A stretch of DNA of 64,000 nucleotides from Pseudomonas sp. (GTDB lineage: Bacteria; Pseudomonadota; Gammaproteobacteria; Pseudomonadales; Pseudomonadaceae). This document shows positions 56,727-64,000 of the stretch, in pieces. The stretch is taken from the NCBI RefSeq assembly GCF_017744435.1, contig NZ_JAGIBG010000007.1:1-64000 (forward strand), read 5' to 3'. The position numbers and the translations under genes were made by a program. The notes under the pieces were generated by a model, which did no database searches, was not told the DNA's origin, and was given only the letters and a program-made list of their open reading frames with translations. Positions within the stretch are counted from its first letter, which is position 1. Each line of letters opens with the position of its first letter.

Positions 56727-57341
56727 TCAGGTACCGCTGTACTTGACCGCAGCGGCGGTACGCGTGGTGACATTCAGCGCCTTGAGCAAAGACGACACAT
56801 GAATGCGCACGGTGAACGGCGAGATGTCCAGGGCGCGGGCGATTTCCTTGTTGGTCTTGCCCTGGGCGATCAGGCGCAGCACCTCGTGCTGGCGGTGGGT
56901 GAGCTGTTCCAGCTCGCTGGCGCTGCCCAGGCACGGCAACAACCCCGAAGGGCTGTACCTGACCAGCACCTCGCCCTCGCGGATGGCCAGGATCGCCGCA
57001 CCGAGCTCGTCAGGGGCGACGCTCTTGCCGATGAAGCCATCGACCCCACTGGCCATGACATGCTCGATCAGCGCCGGATCGTCGACCATCGACACGATGA
57101 TCAGGGTGGTACGGCGCAACAATTGGCGCAGCTCGGCCAGCCGCTCGATGCAGTCGAGCCCCGGGAAGCGCAGGTCGAGAATCAGCGTGTCCGGTGCTTC
57201 GCCCTCGCGGGCCAGCGCCAACACCTGCTGCAGGTCGCCAGCTTCCTCGAGCTGCGCCTGTGGCAATACCCTTTGCACGGTGCGGACCATCGCTTCCCTG
57301 AACAATGGATGGTCGTCCGCCACGATGATGCGGCACGTCAC
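56727..57341 (-). CDS. LuxR/NarL-type response regulator
   Basis: 204-residue response regulator. Receiver domain (about 1-115): CRIIVADDHPLFREAM with the acidic pair, LILDLRFPGLD with the phospho-acceptor Asp, and GFIGKS with the conserved Lys. LuxR HTH at the C-terminus: LTHRQHEVLRLIAQGKTNKE, then IARALDISPFTVRIHVSSLL. I chose GTG 57341, which has AGGGAG upstream and gives the standard receiver start; ATG 57380 would add 13 unconserved residues. It is divergent from the hybrid kinase at 57458, its likely partner. Confidence 0.88.
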   Translation of the reverse strand: MTCRIIVADDHPLFREAMVRTVQRVLPQAQLEEAGDLQQVLALAREGEAPDTLILDLRFPGLDCIERLAELRQLLRRTTLIIVSMVDDPALIEHVMASGVDGFIGKSVAPDELGAAILAIREGEVLVRYSPSGLLPCLGSASELEQLTHRQHEVLRLIAQGKTNKEIARALDISPFTVRIHVSSLLKALNVTTRTAAAVKYSGT

Positions 57342-57457
57342 GTCCTGATACTCCCTGTGAACGGCGGTTGTTCCGACCATGCTAAGTTAGCATTCGCCAA
57401 CGGCAAGCGCTGCGCCAAACGGGCGGTTATGCGACCCCGTGCACAAGGACGTACACC

Positions 57458-59119
57458 ATGGACTACAACAAGAACAACGAACTCGACCAGGCCAACCTGC
57501 GCGTCATCGTCGCCAGTTGCGCGCTGGTCTACATCACCGTACTGGGTTTCCTGCCGGGTGAATCGATCGACAGCTACCTGCCGGTGATCTACTACATCAT
57601 CAGCTTCATCGTGCTGTCGATCGGCCTGCGCCAGGCCATCGCCCGCTGGCCGGGGCATTACCCGTGGCGGCGGGTGCTGGGCATCGTGCACGACTACACC
57701 GGCACCTGCTTCGGCCTGGTACTTGGCGGCGAAGCGGCGCTGCCGCTGTATGCGGTGATGGTCTGGGTCAACTTGGGCAACGGCATGCGCTTCGGCACCC
57801 GCTACCTGGCCATCGCCACGGTGCTGGCGTTGACCGCGCTGGTGGCGGTGTACCAGCTCAACCCGTACTGGCAGGCCAACCCGTTCATGGTGCTGATGCT
57901 GCTCACCACCAGTACGGTCATCCCGCTCTACGCCCATATGCTGCTGGAGCGCACGCGCAAGGCCTCGGAGCTGGCGATGGCCGCCACCCGGGAGAAGTCG
58001 CGCTTTCTGGCCCAGGCCAGCCATGACCTGCGCCAACCGATCCACTCCATCGGCCTGTTCACCGCCTGCCTGCGCGAAGCGCCGCTGGCCGAGCAGGAAC
58101 GGCGCCTGGTGGACAGCATCGACCGCTCGCTGCTCAACGTGTCGCAGCTGTTCCGCTCGATCCTCGACCTGTACACGCTGGACAATGGCCGCGTGCAACC
58201 GAAGTACGAGGCCTTTGCATTGCATGATTTTCTCGCCGAACTGCTGCGCGAGAATGCCGAAGCGGCGCGCTGGGCCGGCGTCGAGATGCGCTTGCGTCCT
58301 TGCGCGCACTGGACCCGCGCCGACCGCGGCATGCTCGCGACCATGGTGCAGAACGTGCTGTCCAACAGCTTCAAGTACGCCGCCCAGCGGCCGCTGCTGA
58401 TCGGTGTGCGGCGTCAGGGTGAAGCGCTGGCCATCGTGGTCTATGACCAGGGGCGCGGGATCGATGAGGTGCATCAGGGCTTGGTCTTCGAAGAGTTCTA
58501 CCGGGTTCGGCAGGTGCGTGACAAGGACGTCGAAGGAGTTGGCCTGGGCCTTTCGATCATCAAGCGCCTGGGCCATTTGATGGGTTTGCAGGTGCAGCTG
58601 CGTTCTCGTGTCGGCCATGGTACGGCCGTCAGCCTGCAGGGCTTGCCGCGGCTGGCCGCACAACCATTGCCCCAACGTAGCGAACAGCACGGGTTGCAGG
58701 GTGCCATGCTCGGCGGCCTGAAGGTGTGCCTGGTGGAAGATGATCACAACGTGTTGCGTGCGACCTCGGCGCTGCTGCAGCGTTGGGGCTGCGAAGTTGA
58801 AGCGCATGGCTCACCCATGGGGCTGGTCAGCGAATGTGACGTGGTCGTCGCCGACTACGACCTGGGCCAGGAGGCCACCGGGGTCGATTGCATCGACAGC
58901 TTGCGGGCGCAGCGGGGCTGGGAAGTGCCGGCCTTGATCATGACCGGGCATGACCTGGAGAAGATCCAGGCGATCGTGCGGGGGCGCAATATCGCAATCC
59001 TGTCCAAGCCGGTGCGCCCGGCGGAATTGCGCGCGGCCCTGCGGGCCTTGCGCGAGGTGCCGGCGGCGCCGGTGCTGGAGCGTGGCGCCGGGGGCAGCGG
59101 CAGCATCACTGCAGGATGA
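57458..59119 (+). CDS. Membrane hybrid sensor histidine kinase
   Basis: 553-residue kinase. About six membrane helices (20-180) without a periplasmic domain, then HisKA with the phospho-His189 in QASHDLRQPIHSIG, an ATPase domain (VLSNSFKYAAQ; VYDQGRGIDE; GLGLSIIKRLG) and a C-terminal receiver (VCLVEDDHNVLRA; Asp466 in VVADYDLG; ILSKPVRP). The membrane layout suggests sensing in or at the bilayer. It is divergent from a NarL-type regulator with ~115 bases between. Placement beside phenylacetate genes may hint at a link, but that is inference. Its end overlaps the lipoprotein gene by 14 bases. Confidence 0.92.
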   Translation: MDYNKNNELDQANLRVIVASCALVYITVLGFLPGESIDSYLPVIYYIISFIVLSIGLRQAIARWPGHYPWRRVLGIVHDYTGTCFGLVLGGEAALPLYAVMVWVNLGNGMRFGTRYLAIATVLALTALVAVYQLNPYWQANPFMVLMLLTTSTVIPLYAHMLLERTRKASELAMAATREKSRFLAQASHDLRQPIHSIGLFTACLREAPLAEQERRLVDSIDRSLLNVSQLFRSILDLYTLDNGRVQPKYEAFALHDFLAELLRENAEAARWAGVEMRLRPCAHWTRADRGMLATMVQNVLSNSFKYAAQRPLLIGVRRQGEALAIVVYDQGRGIDEVHQGLVFEEFYRVRQVRDKDVEGVGLGLSIIKRLGHLMGLQVQLRSRVGHGTAVSLQGLPRLAAQPLPQRSEQHGLQGAMLGGLKVCLVEDDHNVLRATSALLQRWGCEVEAHGSPMGLVSECDVVVADYDLGQEATGVDCIDSLRAQRGWEVPALIMTGHDLEKIQAIVRGRNIAILSKPVRPAELRAALRALREVPAAPVLERGAGGSGSITAG

Positions 59120-59405
59120 TCGCCTGGCCTTCCTTCAGGCAGGACGGGGTGGGCTCATAGAGGCCCATGCTGCCGACCGCGACGATGGCACCGCTGGGCA
59201 TCTGGCAGTTGTATTCGCCCTTGGCGGTGGTAACGGTGTAGTAGGTGAGGGTGCTGTCGCTGCGCACGTTGGCGACTTTGCTGACCGGGGTATTGAGCGC
59301 GAATTCGGCGCGTTCCTTGAGGGTCTGGTCGGAAGGTTTGATGGTCTGGCAGCCGGCGACGGCGAACAGGACAGCGGCGCTCAGCAGGAGCTTGGCGGGT
59401 TTCAT
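59106..59405 (-). CDS. Small lipoprotein, hypothetical
   Basis: 99-residue exported protein. The signal ends with a lipobox (FAVAGC; Cys19 acylated), followed by QTIKPSDQTLKERAEFALNT and a beta-rich part (TLTYYTVTTAKGEYNCQMPS, GAIVAVGSMGLYEPTPSC). Two Cys residues in the mature part could pair. The Gln after the lipid-modified Cys predicts outer-membrane sorting. I do not recognise a family or function. Tail-to-tail overlap with the hybrid kinase gene. Confidence 0.78.
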   Translation of the reverse strand: MKPAKLLLSAAVLFAVAGCQTIKPSDQTLKERAEFALNTPVSKVANVRSDSTLTYYTVTTAKGEYNCQMPSGAIVAVGSMGLYEPTPSCLKEGQAIILQ

Positions 59406-59524
59406 GGTGGATGGCTTCCTTGGCGTGGGGTGTGGCGGATGGCCGGACTATAGCGCCGAGGAGCGGGCAGGGCATTAGGGCGGATGTACGAGGTGGCTAT
59501 GTGCCTTTATGTGGCGCCTGTACT

Positions 59525-59602
59525 GGCCTCTTCGCGGTTAAAGCCGCTCCCACAGGGACCGCACATACCCTGTGGGAGCGGCTTTAGCCGCGAAGAGGCC
59601 GG
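59525..59602. repeat. REP inverted pair
   Basis: Copies at 59525-59557 and 59568-59602 (inverted), with only 10 bases between, so they form a long near-perfect hairpin. They lie between paaZ and the lipoprotein gene. The core bases are GGTTAAAGCCGC rather than GGGTAAACCCGC. Confidence 0.93.
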
Positions 59603-59619
59603 CACAGCCAACCCATTTG

Positions 59620-61668
59620 TTACTTCTTCAGCACCAGGGTCAGAATGTCATAGCTGGCCACCAACTCCCCCAGTTGATTGGTGACTTCCACATCCCAGGC
59701 CACCACCCCTTGCGGCTGCCCCAGCGGGCTGGTCTTGCCCTGGTCGATCTTGCGCTTGCAGGTCAGCCGCGCCTGAATCGTGTCACCGATCCCGACCGGG
59801 TTGATGAAGCGCAGGGTGTCCAGCCCGTAGTTGGCCAGCACCGGCCCGGCGCCTGGCGAGACGAACAGCCCGGCTGCGGCGGAGAGCACGAAGTAGCCAT
59901 GGGCGATGCGCTTGCCGAACTGCGACTCCTTGGCCGCGATCTCGTCGAAGTGCATGTAGAAATGGTCGCCCGACAGGCAGCCAAAGTTGACCAGGTCGGC
60001 TTCGGTCACGGTGCGACGGTGGGTCAGCAGCGATTCACCGATACGCAGGTCGTCGAAGTAACGGCGGAACGGATGCACTTCGGTCTCGATCACTTCGGCG
60101 CCACGCACGTATTCGCCGGTGACGGCGGTCAGCATGCTGGGCGAGCCTTGCACCGCGGCGCGCTGCAGGTAGTGCTTGACCGCCCGCAGGCCGCCCAGCT
60201 CCTCGCCACCCCCGGCGCGGCCCGGGCCGCCGTGCTTGAGCTGCGGCAACGGCGAGCCGTGGCCGGTGGATTCCTTGGCAGCTTCACTGTCGAGCACCAG
60301 CAGGCGCCCGTGCCAAGCGGCGGCAACCGGGATGGCCTTGGCGGCGACGGCGCGGTCGGCGGTGACCAGGGTCGCCACCAGGCTGCCTTTGCCGCGGGCG
60401 GCCAGGGCCAACGCTTCATCCAGGTCGTCATAGGCCATCAGCGTGCTGACCGGGCCGAACGCCTCGATGTCATGGGCGCCGCCCTCGGCATGCGGGTCGC
60501 GGGCCTGGAGCAGGGTCGGGGCGAAGAACGCGCCTTCGGCGACGCCTTCACCACGCGGGGCAAAGCCATCGCTGGCGCCGAAAAGCTGATCACAGCTCAG
60601 CAGCAGGCTGCGCACACGCTCACCGACGTCGCGCTGCTGGTCATGGGAGGCCAGGGCGCCCATGCGCACGCCTTCTACCGATGGATCACCGACCACGACC
60701 TTGCTCAGGCGCTCGCGCAGGCGGCTAGCCACCGCATCGATGTGCCTGGCCGGGACGATGGCGCGGCGGATGGCGGTGCACTTCTGCCCGGCCTTGGTGG
60801 TCATTTCCCGCACCACTTCCTTGATGTACAGCTCGAACTCTTCGCTGTCCGGGCTGACATCCGGGCCGAGGATGGCGCAGTTGAGCGAATCGGCCTCGGC
60901 GGTGAACGGCACCGAGTTGCGGATCAGGTTGGGCGTGATGCGCAGTTTCGCGGCAGTGTCGGCGGAGCCGGTGAAGGTCACCACATCCTGGCCCTGCAGG
61001 CGGTCGAGCAGGTCGCCGGTGCTGCCGATCACCAGTTGCAGGCTGCCCGCCGGCAGCAGGCCGGAGTCGTTCATCAGGCGCACCACGGCTTCGGTCAGGT
61101 AGCTGGTCGAGGTGGCTGGCTTGACGATGCACGGCATGCCGGCCAGGAAGGTCGGCGCGAACTTCTCGAGCATGCCCCAGATCGGGAAGTTGAAGGCGTT
61201 GATGTGCACGGCGACGCCGGCGCGCGGCACCAGGATGTGGCTACCGGCGAAGTGGCCCTGTTTGCCCAGCGGGATCGCCGGCCCTTCGTGCACCAGGTTG
61301 CCCGACGGCAGTTCGCGGCTGCCAATGCCGGCGTAGCTGAACAGCGTGGCATTGCCGCCCTCGATGTCGATCCAGCTGTCGGCGCGGGTGGCACCGCTGT
61401 GGTGCGACAGGGCGTAGAGCTGTTCCTTGCGCTCGGCCAGGTACAGCGCCAGGGCCTTGAGGCGCTGTGCACGCTGCTGGAAGTCCATGGCCATCAGCTC
61501 GGCCAGGCCGCGTGCGCGGGCAAAGTCCACGGCTTCGGCGAAATCCGGGCGTTCTTCGTGGCTGTAGGCCAGGACATGGCCGTCCAGGGCGCTGCGCAGG
61601 GCCTGGGCGCCGTGCTGGCCGATCCAGCGGCCAGCAATGAAGCTCTGCAGGGTTGGGGCGTCAGACAT
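59620..61668 (-). CDS. paaZ: Oxepin-CoA hydrolase / 3-oxo-5,6-dehydrosuberyl-CoA dehydrogenase PaaZ
   Basis: 682-residue bifunctional enzyme of phenylacetate degradation that opens oxepin-CoA and oxidises the resulting aldehyde. Residues about 1-515 are an aldehyde dehydrogenase with the nucleophile Cys297 in AGQKCTAIRRA and the Glu in FTAEADSLN; about 530-682 form a MaoC-type hydratase with Asp568 and His573 (DHFYMH), matching E. coli PaaZ Asp561/His566. It is followed upstream by a porin and a permease, an arrangement like P. putida phaLKJ as I recall it. Confidence 0.95.
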   Translation of the reverse strand: MSDAPTLQSFIAGRWIGQHGAQALRSALDGHVLAYSHEERPDFAEAVDFARARGLAELMAMDFQQRAQRLKALALYLAERKEQLYALSHHSGATRADSWIDIEGGNATLFSYAGIGSRELPSGNLVHEGPAIPLGKQGHFAGSHILVPRAGVAVHINAFNFPIWGMLEKFAPTFLAGMPCIVKPATSTSYLTEAVVRLMNDSGLLPAGSLQLVIGSTGDLLDRLQGQDVVTFTGSADTAAKLRITPNLIRNSVPFTAEADSLNCAILGPDVSPDSEEFELYIKEVVREMTTKAGQKCTAIRRAIVPARHIDAVASRLRERLSKVVVGDPSVEGVRMGALASHDQQRDVGERVRSLLLSCDQLFGASDGFAPRGEGVAEGAFFAPTLLQARDPHAEGGAHDIEAFGPVSTLMAYDDLDEALALAARGKGSLVATLVTADRAVAAKAIPVAAAWHGRLLVLDSEAAKESTGHGSPLPQLKHGGPGRAGGGEELGGLRAVKHYLQRAAVQGSPSMLTAVTGEYVRGAEVIETEVHPFRRYFDDLRIGESLLTHRRTVTEADLVNFGCLSGDHFYMHFDEIAAKESQFGKRIAHGYFVLSAAAGLFVSPGAGPVLANYGLDTLRFINPVGIGDTIQARLTCKRKIDQGKTSPLGQPQGVVAWDVEVTNQLGELVASYDILTLVLKK

Positions 61669-61692
61669 GCTGTTTTCCTCTTGTGGGCGCTG

Positions 61693-62925
61693 TTACCACA
61701 GCGCCAGGGTGTAGCCGATGATCAGGCGGTTTTCGTCCACGGCGTTGGTCAGGCCATTGCCGGAACGGAAGGTGACGTTGCGCCAGCGCAGGCTGACGTC
61801 CTTGAACGGGCCGCTCTGGATGACGTAGGTGAGGTCGGTGTCGCGTTCGCGCTCACGGCCGTTACTGACCGTGGCGGTTTCGGCATGGCGGCCGTCGGTG
61901 TAGCGGGTCATGAAGCTCAGGCCGGGGATGCCCATGGCGACGAAGTCGTAGTCGTAGCGCAGCTGCCACGAGTCCAGCCCGGCGCGGGTGAAGGTGTTGT
62001 AGGTCACCAGGTTGACGGTGAACGGGTCGCCGCCATTGACGAACGGGAACGCACTGTCGCCGGACATCTGCTGCCAGGTGGCGGTGAACTTATGGGCCCG
62101 TACGCCGAGGGTGAACATGGCGTTGAAGTTGCGGTTGTCGATGTTGCCGGCGCGTTCGGCGCCGTCGTTGCGGCTGTCGAAGTAGCGCAGGTCGCTGCGC
62201 AGGCTCAGGCCTTCGCCCAGCGGGCGGGTGTCGATCAGGCCGACGAACTGCTGGCGGTAGATGTCTTCAAGCTTGGCGTAGTAATAGCTGACGCTGGTCT
62301 GCGGGGTGAGCGCGTAACTGCCACCGCCGAAGTCGAGGTGGTCGCTGGTCGCGGCGCCATAGCCCATGTCGTCGCGGCCGGACGAATCGCGCAGGTTGAC
62401 CTTGCTCAGGCGCCCGGCGTTGACGGTCAGGCCGTCGATGTCCTGGCTGGTCAGCTGGCCACCCTGGAAGGTCGAGGCCAGCAGGCGGGTGTCGTTGTAC
62501 ACCACCACCGGCAGGATCGGCTGCAGGGTGCCCAGGCGCAGGGTGCTCTTGGACACGCGCACCTTGCCAGTCAGGCCCAGCTCGCTGTAGTCGTCGACCG
62601 GCTCATGGCTGTCCGGGCCGAACGGCAGCAGGCCGGTGTTGCGCCGGTCAGGGCTGGAGTCGAGCTTGACGCCCAGCTGGCCCATGGCATCAAGGCCGAA
62701 GCCGACCATGCCCTCGGTGAAGCCCGATTCCACTTTCGCGGTAAAGCCCTGGGCCCATTCCTCGGCCTTGGCCTGGGGCGCGTTGCTCTGGCGGAAGTCG
62801 CGGTTGATGTAGTGGTTGCGCAGCTCCAGCCGTGCGTGGCTGTCGTCGATGAAGTCCGCCAGGGCCGGGAGCGGCAGGGCGAGGGTGGCCAACCAGGCGG
62901 CCGATTTCAGGTGCGTTCGGTTCAT
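61693..62925 (-). CDS. phaK: OprD-family porin, probable phenylacetate porin
   Basis: 410-residue outer-membrane porin: signal peptide (KSAAWLATLALPLPALAD), FIDDSHARLELRNHYINRDF, QAKAEEWAQGFTAKVESGF and a C-terminal aromatic end (LIIGYTLALW). The name PhaK is inferred from position between paaZ and an acetate-permease-like gene. It is clearly paralogous to the porin at 2514-3764, sharing the AKAEEWAQGF and DSSPDRRNTGLLP motifs. ATG 62925 is used; a TTG eight codons upstream is possible. Confidence 0.87.
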   Translation of the reverse strand: MNRTHLKSAAWLATLALPLPALADFIDDSHARLELRNHYINRDFRQSNAPQAKAEEWAQGFTAKVESGFTEGMVGFGLDAMGQLGVKLDSSPDRRNTGLLPFGPDSHEPVDDYSELGLTGKVRVSKSTLRLGTLQPILPVVVYNDTRLLASTFQGGQLTSQDIDGLTVNAGRLSKVNLRDSSGRDDMGYGAATSDHLDFGGGSYALTPQTSVSYYYAKLEDIYRQQFVGLIDTRPLGEGLSLRSDLRYFDSRNDGAERAGNIDNRNFNAMFTLGVRAHKFTATWQQMSGDSAFPFVNGGDPFTVNLVTYNTFTRAGLDSWQLRYDYDFVAMGIPGLSFMTRYTDGRHAETATVSNGRERERDTDLTYVIQSGPFKDVSLRWRNVTFRSGNGLTNAVDENRLIIGYTLALW

Positions 62926-62952
62926 TGTTGTTATACCCGACAGAGTCAAAGA

Positions 62953-64000
62953 TCAGTGCTTGCTGGCGCCGGCGGCGCCGATACCGGTCATGGAGCGGAT
63001 GAACTGCGCCAGGTAGCGGCCGCGTTCTTCCTTGGCCCGCTCCGAGCTGTCAGTGACCGAGAACGCCCAGGCGCTGAGGAATGCCAGGCTCATCGAGAAC
63101 AGCGCCGGGTTGCTGTAGGGGAACAGTGCCGTTTCGTTGTGCAGCACGTTGACCCACACCGCAGGGCCGAGCACCACCAGCAGCACGGCCGACACCAGCC
63201 CGGCCATGCTGCCGCACACCGCGCCACGGGTGGTCAGGCCCTTCCAGAACATCGAAAGCAGCAGCACCGGGAAGTTGACCGAGGCCGCCACGGCCAGCAC
63301 CAGGCCGGACAGGAAGGCGATGTTCTGCGACTCGAACACCAGGCCCAGCACCACCGCGAGCAGGCCGATCACCAAGGTGGCGATCCGCGATACGCGCATT
63401 TCTTCCTGCTCGGTAGCCTGGCCCTTGCGTACCACGCAGGCATACAGGTCGTGGGACACCGCAGAAGCACCGGACAGCGCCAGGCCAGCAACCACCGCCA
63501 GGATGGTGGCGAAGGCCACGGCGGAGATGAAGCCGAGGAACAGGTTGCCGCCCACAGCCTGGGCCAGGTGCACGGCGACCATGTTGCCGCCACCGATGAT
63601 CGCGCCCGCCGCGTCGCGATACGCAGGTTCGGTACCGACCATGACGATGGCGCCGAAGCCGATGACGATCAGCAGCAGATAGAAGTAGCCGATGAAGCCA
63701 GTGGCGTAGAACACGCTCTTGCGCGCTTCCTTGGCATCACTGACGGTGAAGAAGCGCATCAGGATATGCGGCAGGCCAGCGGTGCCGAACATCATGCCCA
63801 GGCCCAGCGAAATCGCATCCACCGGGTTCGACAGCAGGCCGCCCGGGGCCATGATCGCCTGGCCCTTGGCATGCACCGCCACGGCGCTGGCGAACATCGC
63901 TTCGGTGCTGAAACCAAAGTGCTTGAGCACCATGAAGGCCATGAAACTGGTGCCGGACAGCAGCATCACCGCCTTGATGATCTGCACCCAGGTGGTGGCG
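62953..64000 (-). CDS. Sodium:solute symporter, ActP-like permease (5' part beyond window)
   Basis: The C-terminal ~349 residues of a solute:sodium symporter in the SSS family. Visible motifs include [20 protein letters not shown] at the window edge, [39 protein letters not shown] and the typical C-terminal helices. ActP-type permeases move acetate, glycolate or phenylacetate; in P. putida a homolog of this kind (PhaJ) accompanies the phenylacetate porin. The stop is 27 bases upstream of the porin ATG, so they are co-transcribed. The N-terminus lies beyond 64000. Confidence 0.9.
   Translation of the reverse strand, partial: ATTWVQIIKAVMLLSGTSFMAFMVLKHFGFSTEAMFASAVAVHAKGQAIMAPGGLLSNPVDAISLGLGMMFGTAGLPHILMRFFTVSDAKEARKSVFYATGFIGYFYLLLIVIGFGAIVMVGTEPAYRDAAGAIIGGGNMVAVHLAQAVGGNLFLGFISAVAFATILAVVAGLALSGASAVSHDLYACVVRKGQATEQEEMRVSRIATLVIGLLAVVLGLVFESQNIAFLSGLVLAVAASVNFPVLLLSMFWKGLTTRGAVCGSMAGLVSAVLLVVLGPAVWVNVLHNETALFPYSNPALFSMSLAFLSAWAFSVTDSSERAKEERGRYLAQFIRSMTGIGAAGASKH

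Overview
The window reads as chromosomal DNA of a Pseudomonas putida-group bacterium. It is GC-rich and dense in genes. The typical 32-35 base P. putida REP sequences (core: CTCTTCGCGGGnnnnCCCGC) recur at six intergenic sites. Gene content is what I know from that group: catechol/benzoate and phenylacetate degradation, OprD porins, CdaR/GarK sugar-acid genes, a Ku/LigD repair island and a large CheB-CheR hybrid kinase. No tRNA, rRNA, CRISPR array or complete insertion sequence was seen.

Layout. (1) 1-3764: end of a benzoate/catechol locus (catC, catA, benE, an OprD/BenF-type porin). (2) 3859-6591: a coupled pair of inner-membrane genes (YdjM-like, TraX-like) and a LysR regulator. (3) 6691-11745: redox enzymes (luciferase-like monooxygenase, old-yellow-enzyme reductase, aldo/keto reductase, Rieske-FAD reductase). 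(4) 11883-18532: a sugar-acid cluster (MFS importer, CdaR-type regulator, glycerate kinase, LysR regulator, and an SDR dehydrogenase fused to an SMP-30 lactonase). (5) 18522-19502: a lone tyrosine recombinase. (6) 19580-22767: a GGDEF-EAL protein overlapping a PhnD-like periplasmic binding protein. (7) 22848-27290: a large multicopper oxidase with a SCO/cytochrome c fusion. (8) 27545-28997: a TPP riboswitch driving tandem TenA_E and TenA_C genes. (9) 29011-33003: an AT-richer, probably acquired patch with a 1063-residue Sel1/trypsin/rhodanese protein and a small Cys-rich ORF. (10) 33377-38910: KfrA-like protein, acetyltransferase, zinc-independent DksA2, MgtC, lone CrtZ, BASS transporter, DyP peroxidase.

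(11) 39121-56579 looks like a stress/repair island. It holds two KGG stress proteins, a nucleosidase, Ku, a five-gene operon starting with LigD (acyl-CoA-dehydrogenase-like, PIG-L deacetylase, methyltransferase, glycosyltransferase), the ybhP-clsB-ybhN phospholipid operon, a permease-like protein, a ClpP-like protease and a CheB-CheR-kinase hybrid carrying a one-base frameshift. (12) 56727-64000: a divergent response-regulator/hybrid-kinase pair, a small lipoprotein, and the phenylacetate genes paaZ, an OprD porin and an ActP-like permease cut by the window end.

The most unusual items are the Sel1-trypsin-rhodanese secreted protein with its neighbouring 50-residue Cys-rich ORF, the translationally coupled LigD operon with sugar-modification genes, the SDR-SMP30 fusion, and the TPP riboswitch whose expression platform visibly buries the ribosome binding site. 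All functional names come from motif and context reading without database searches.
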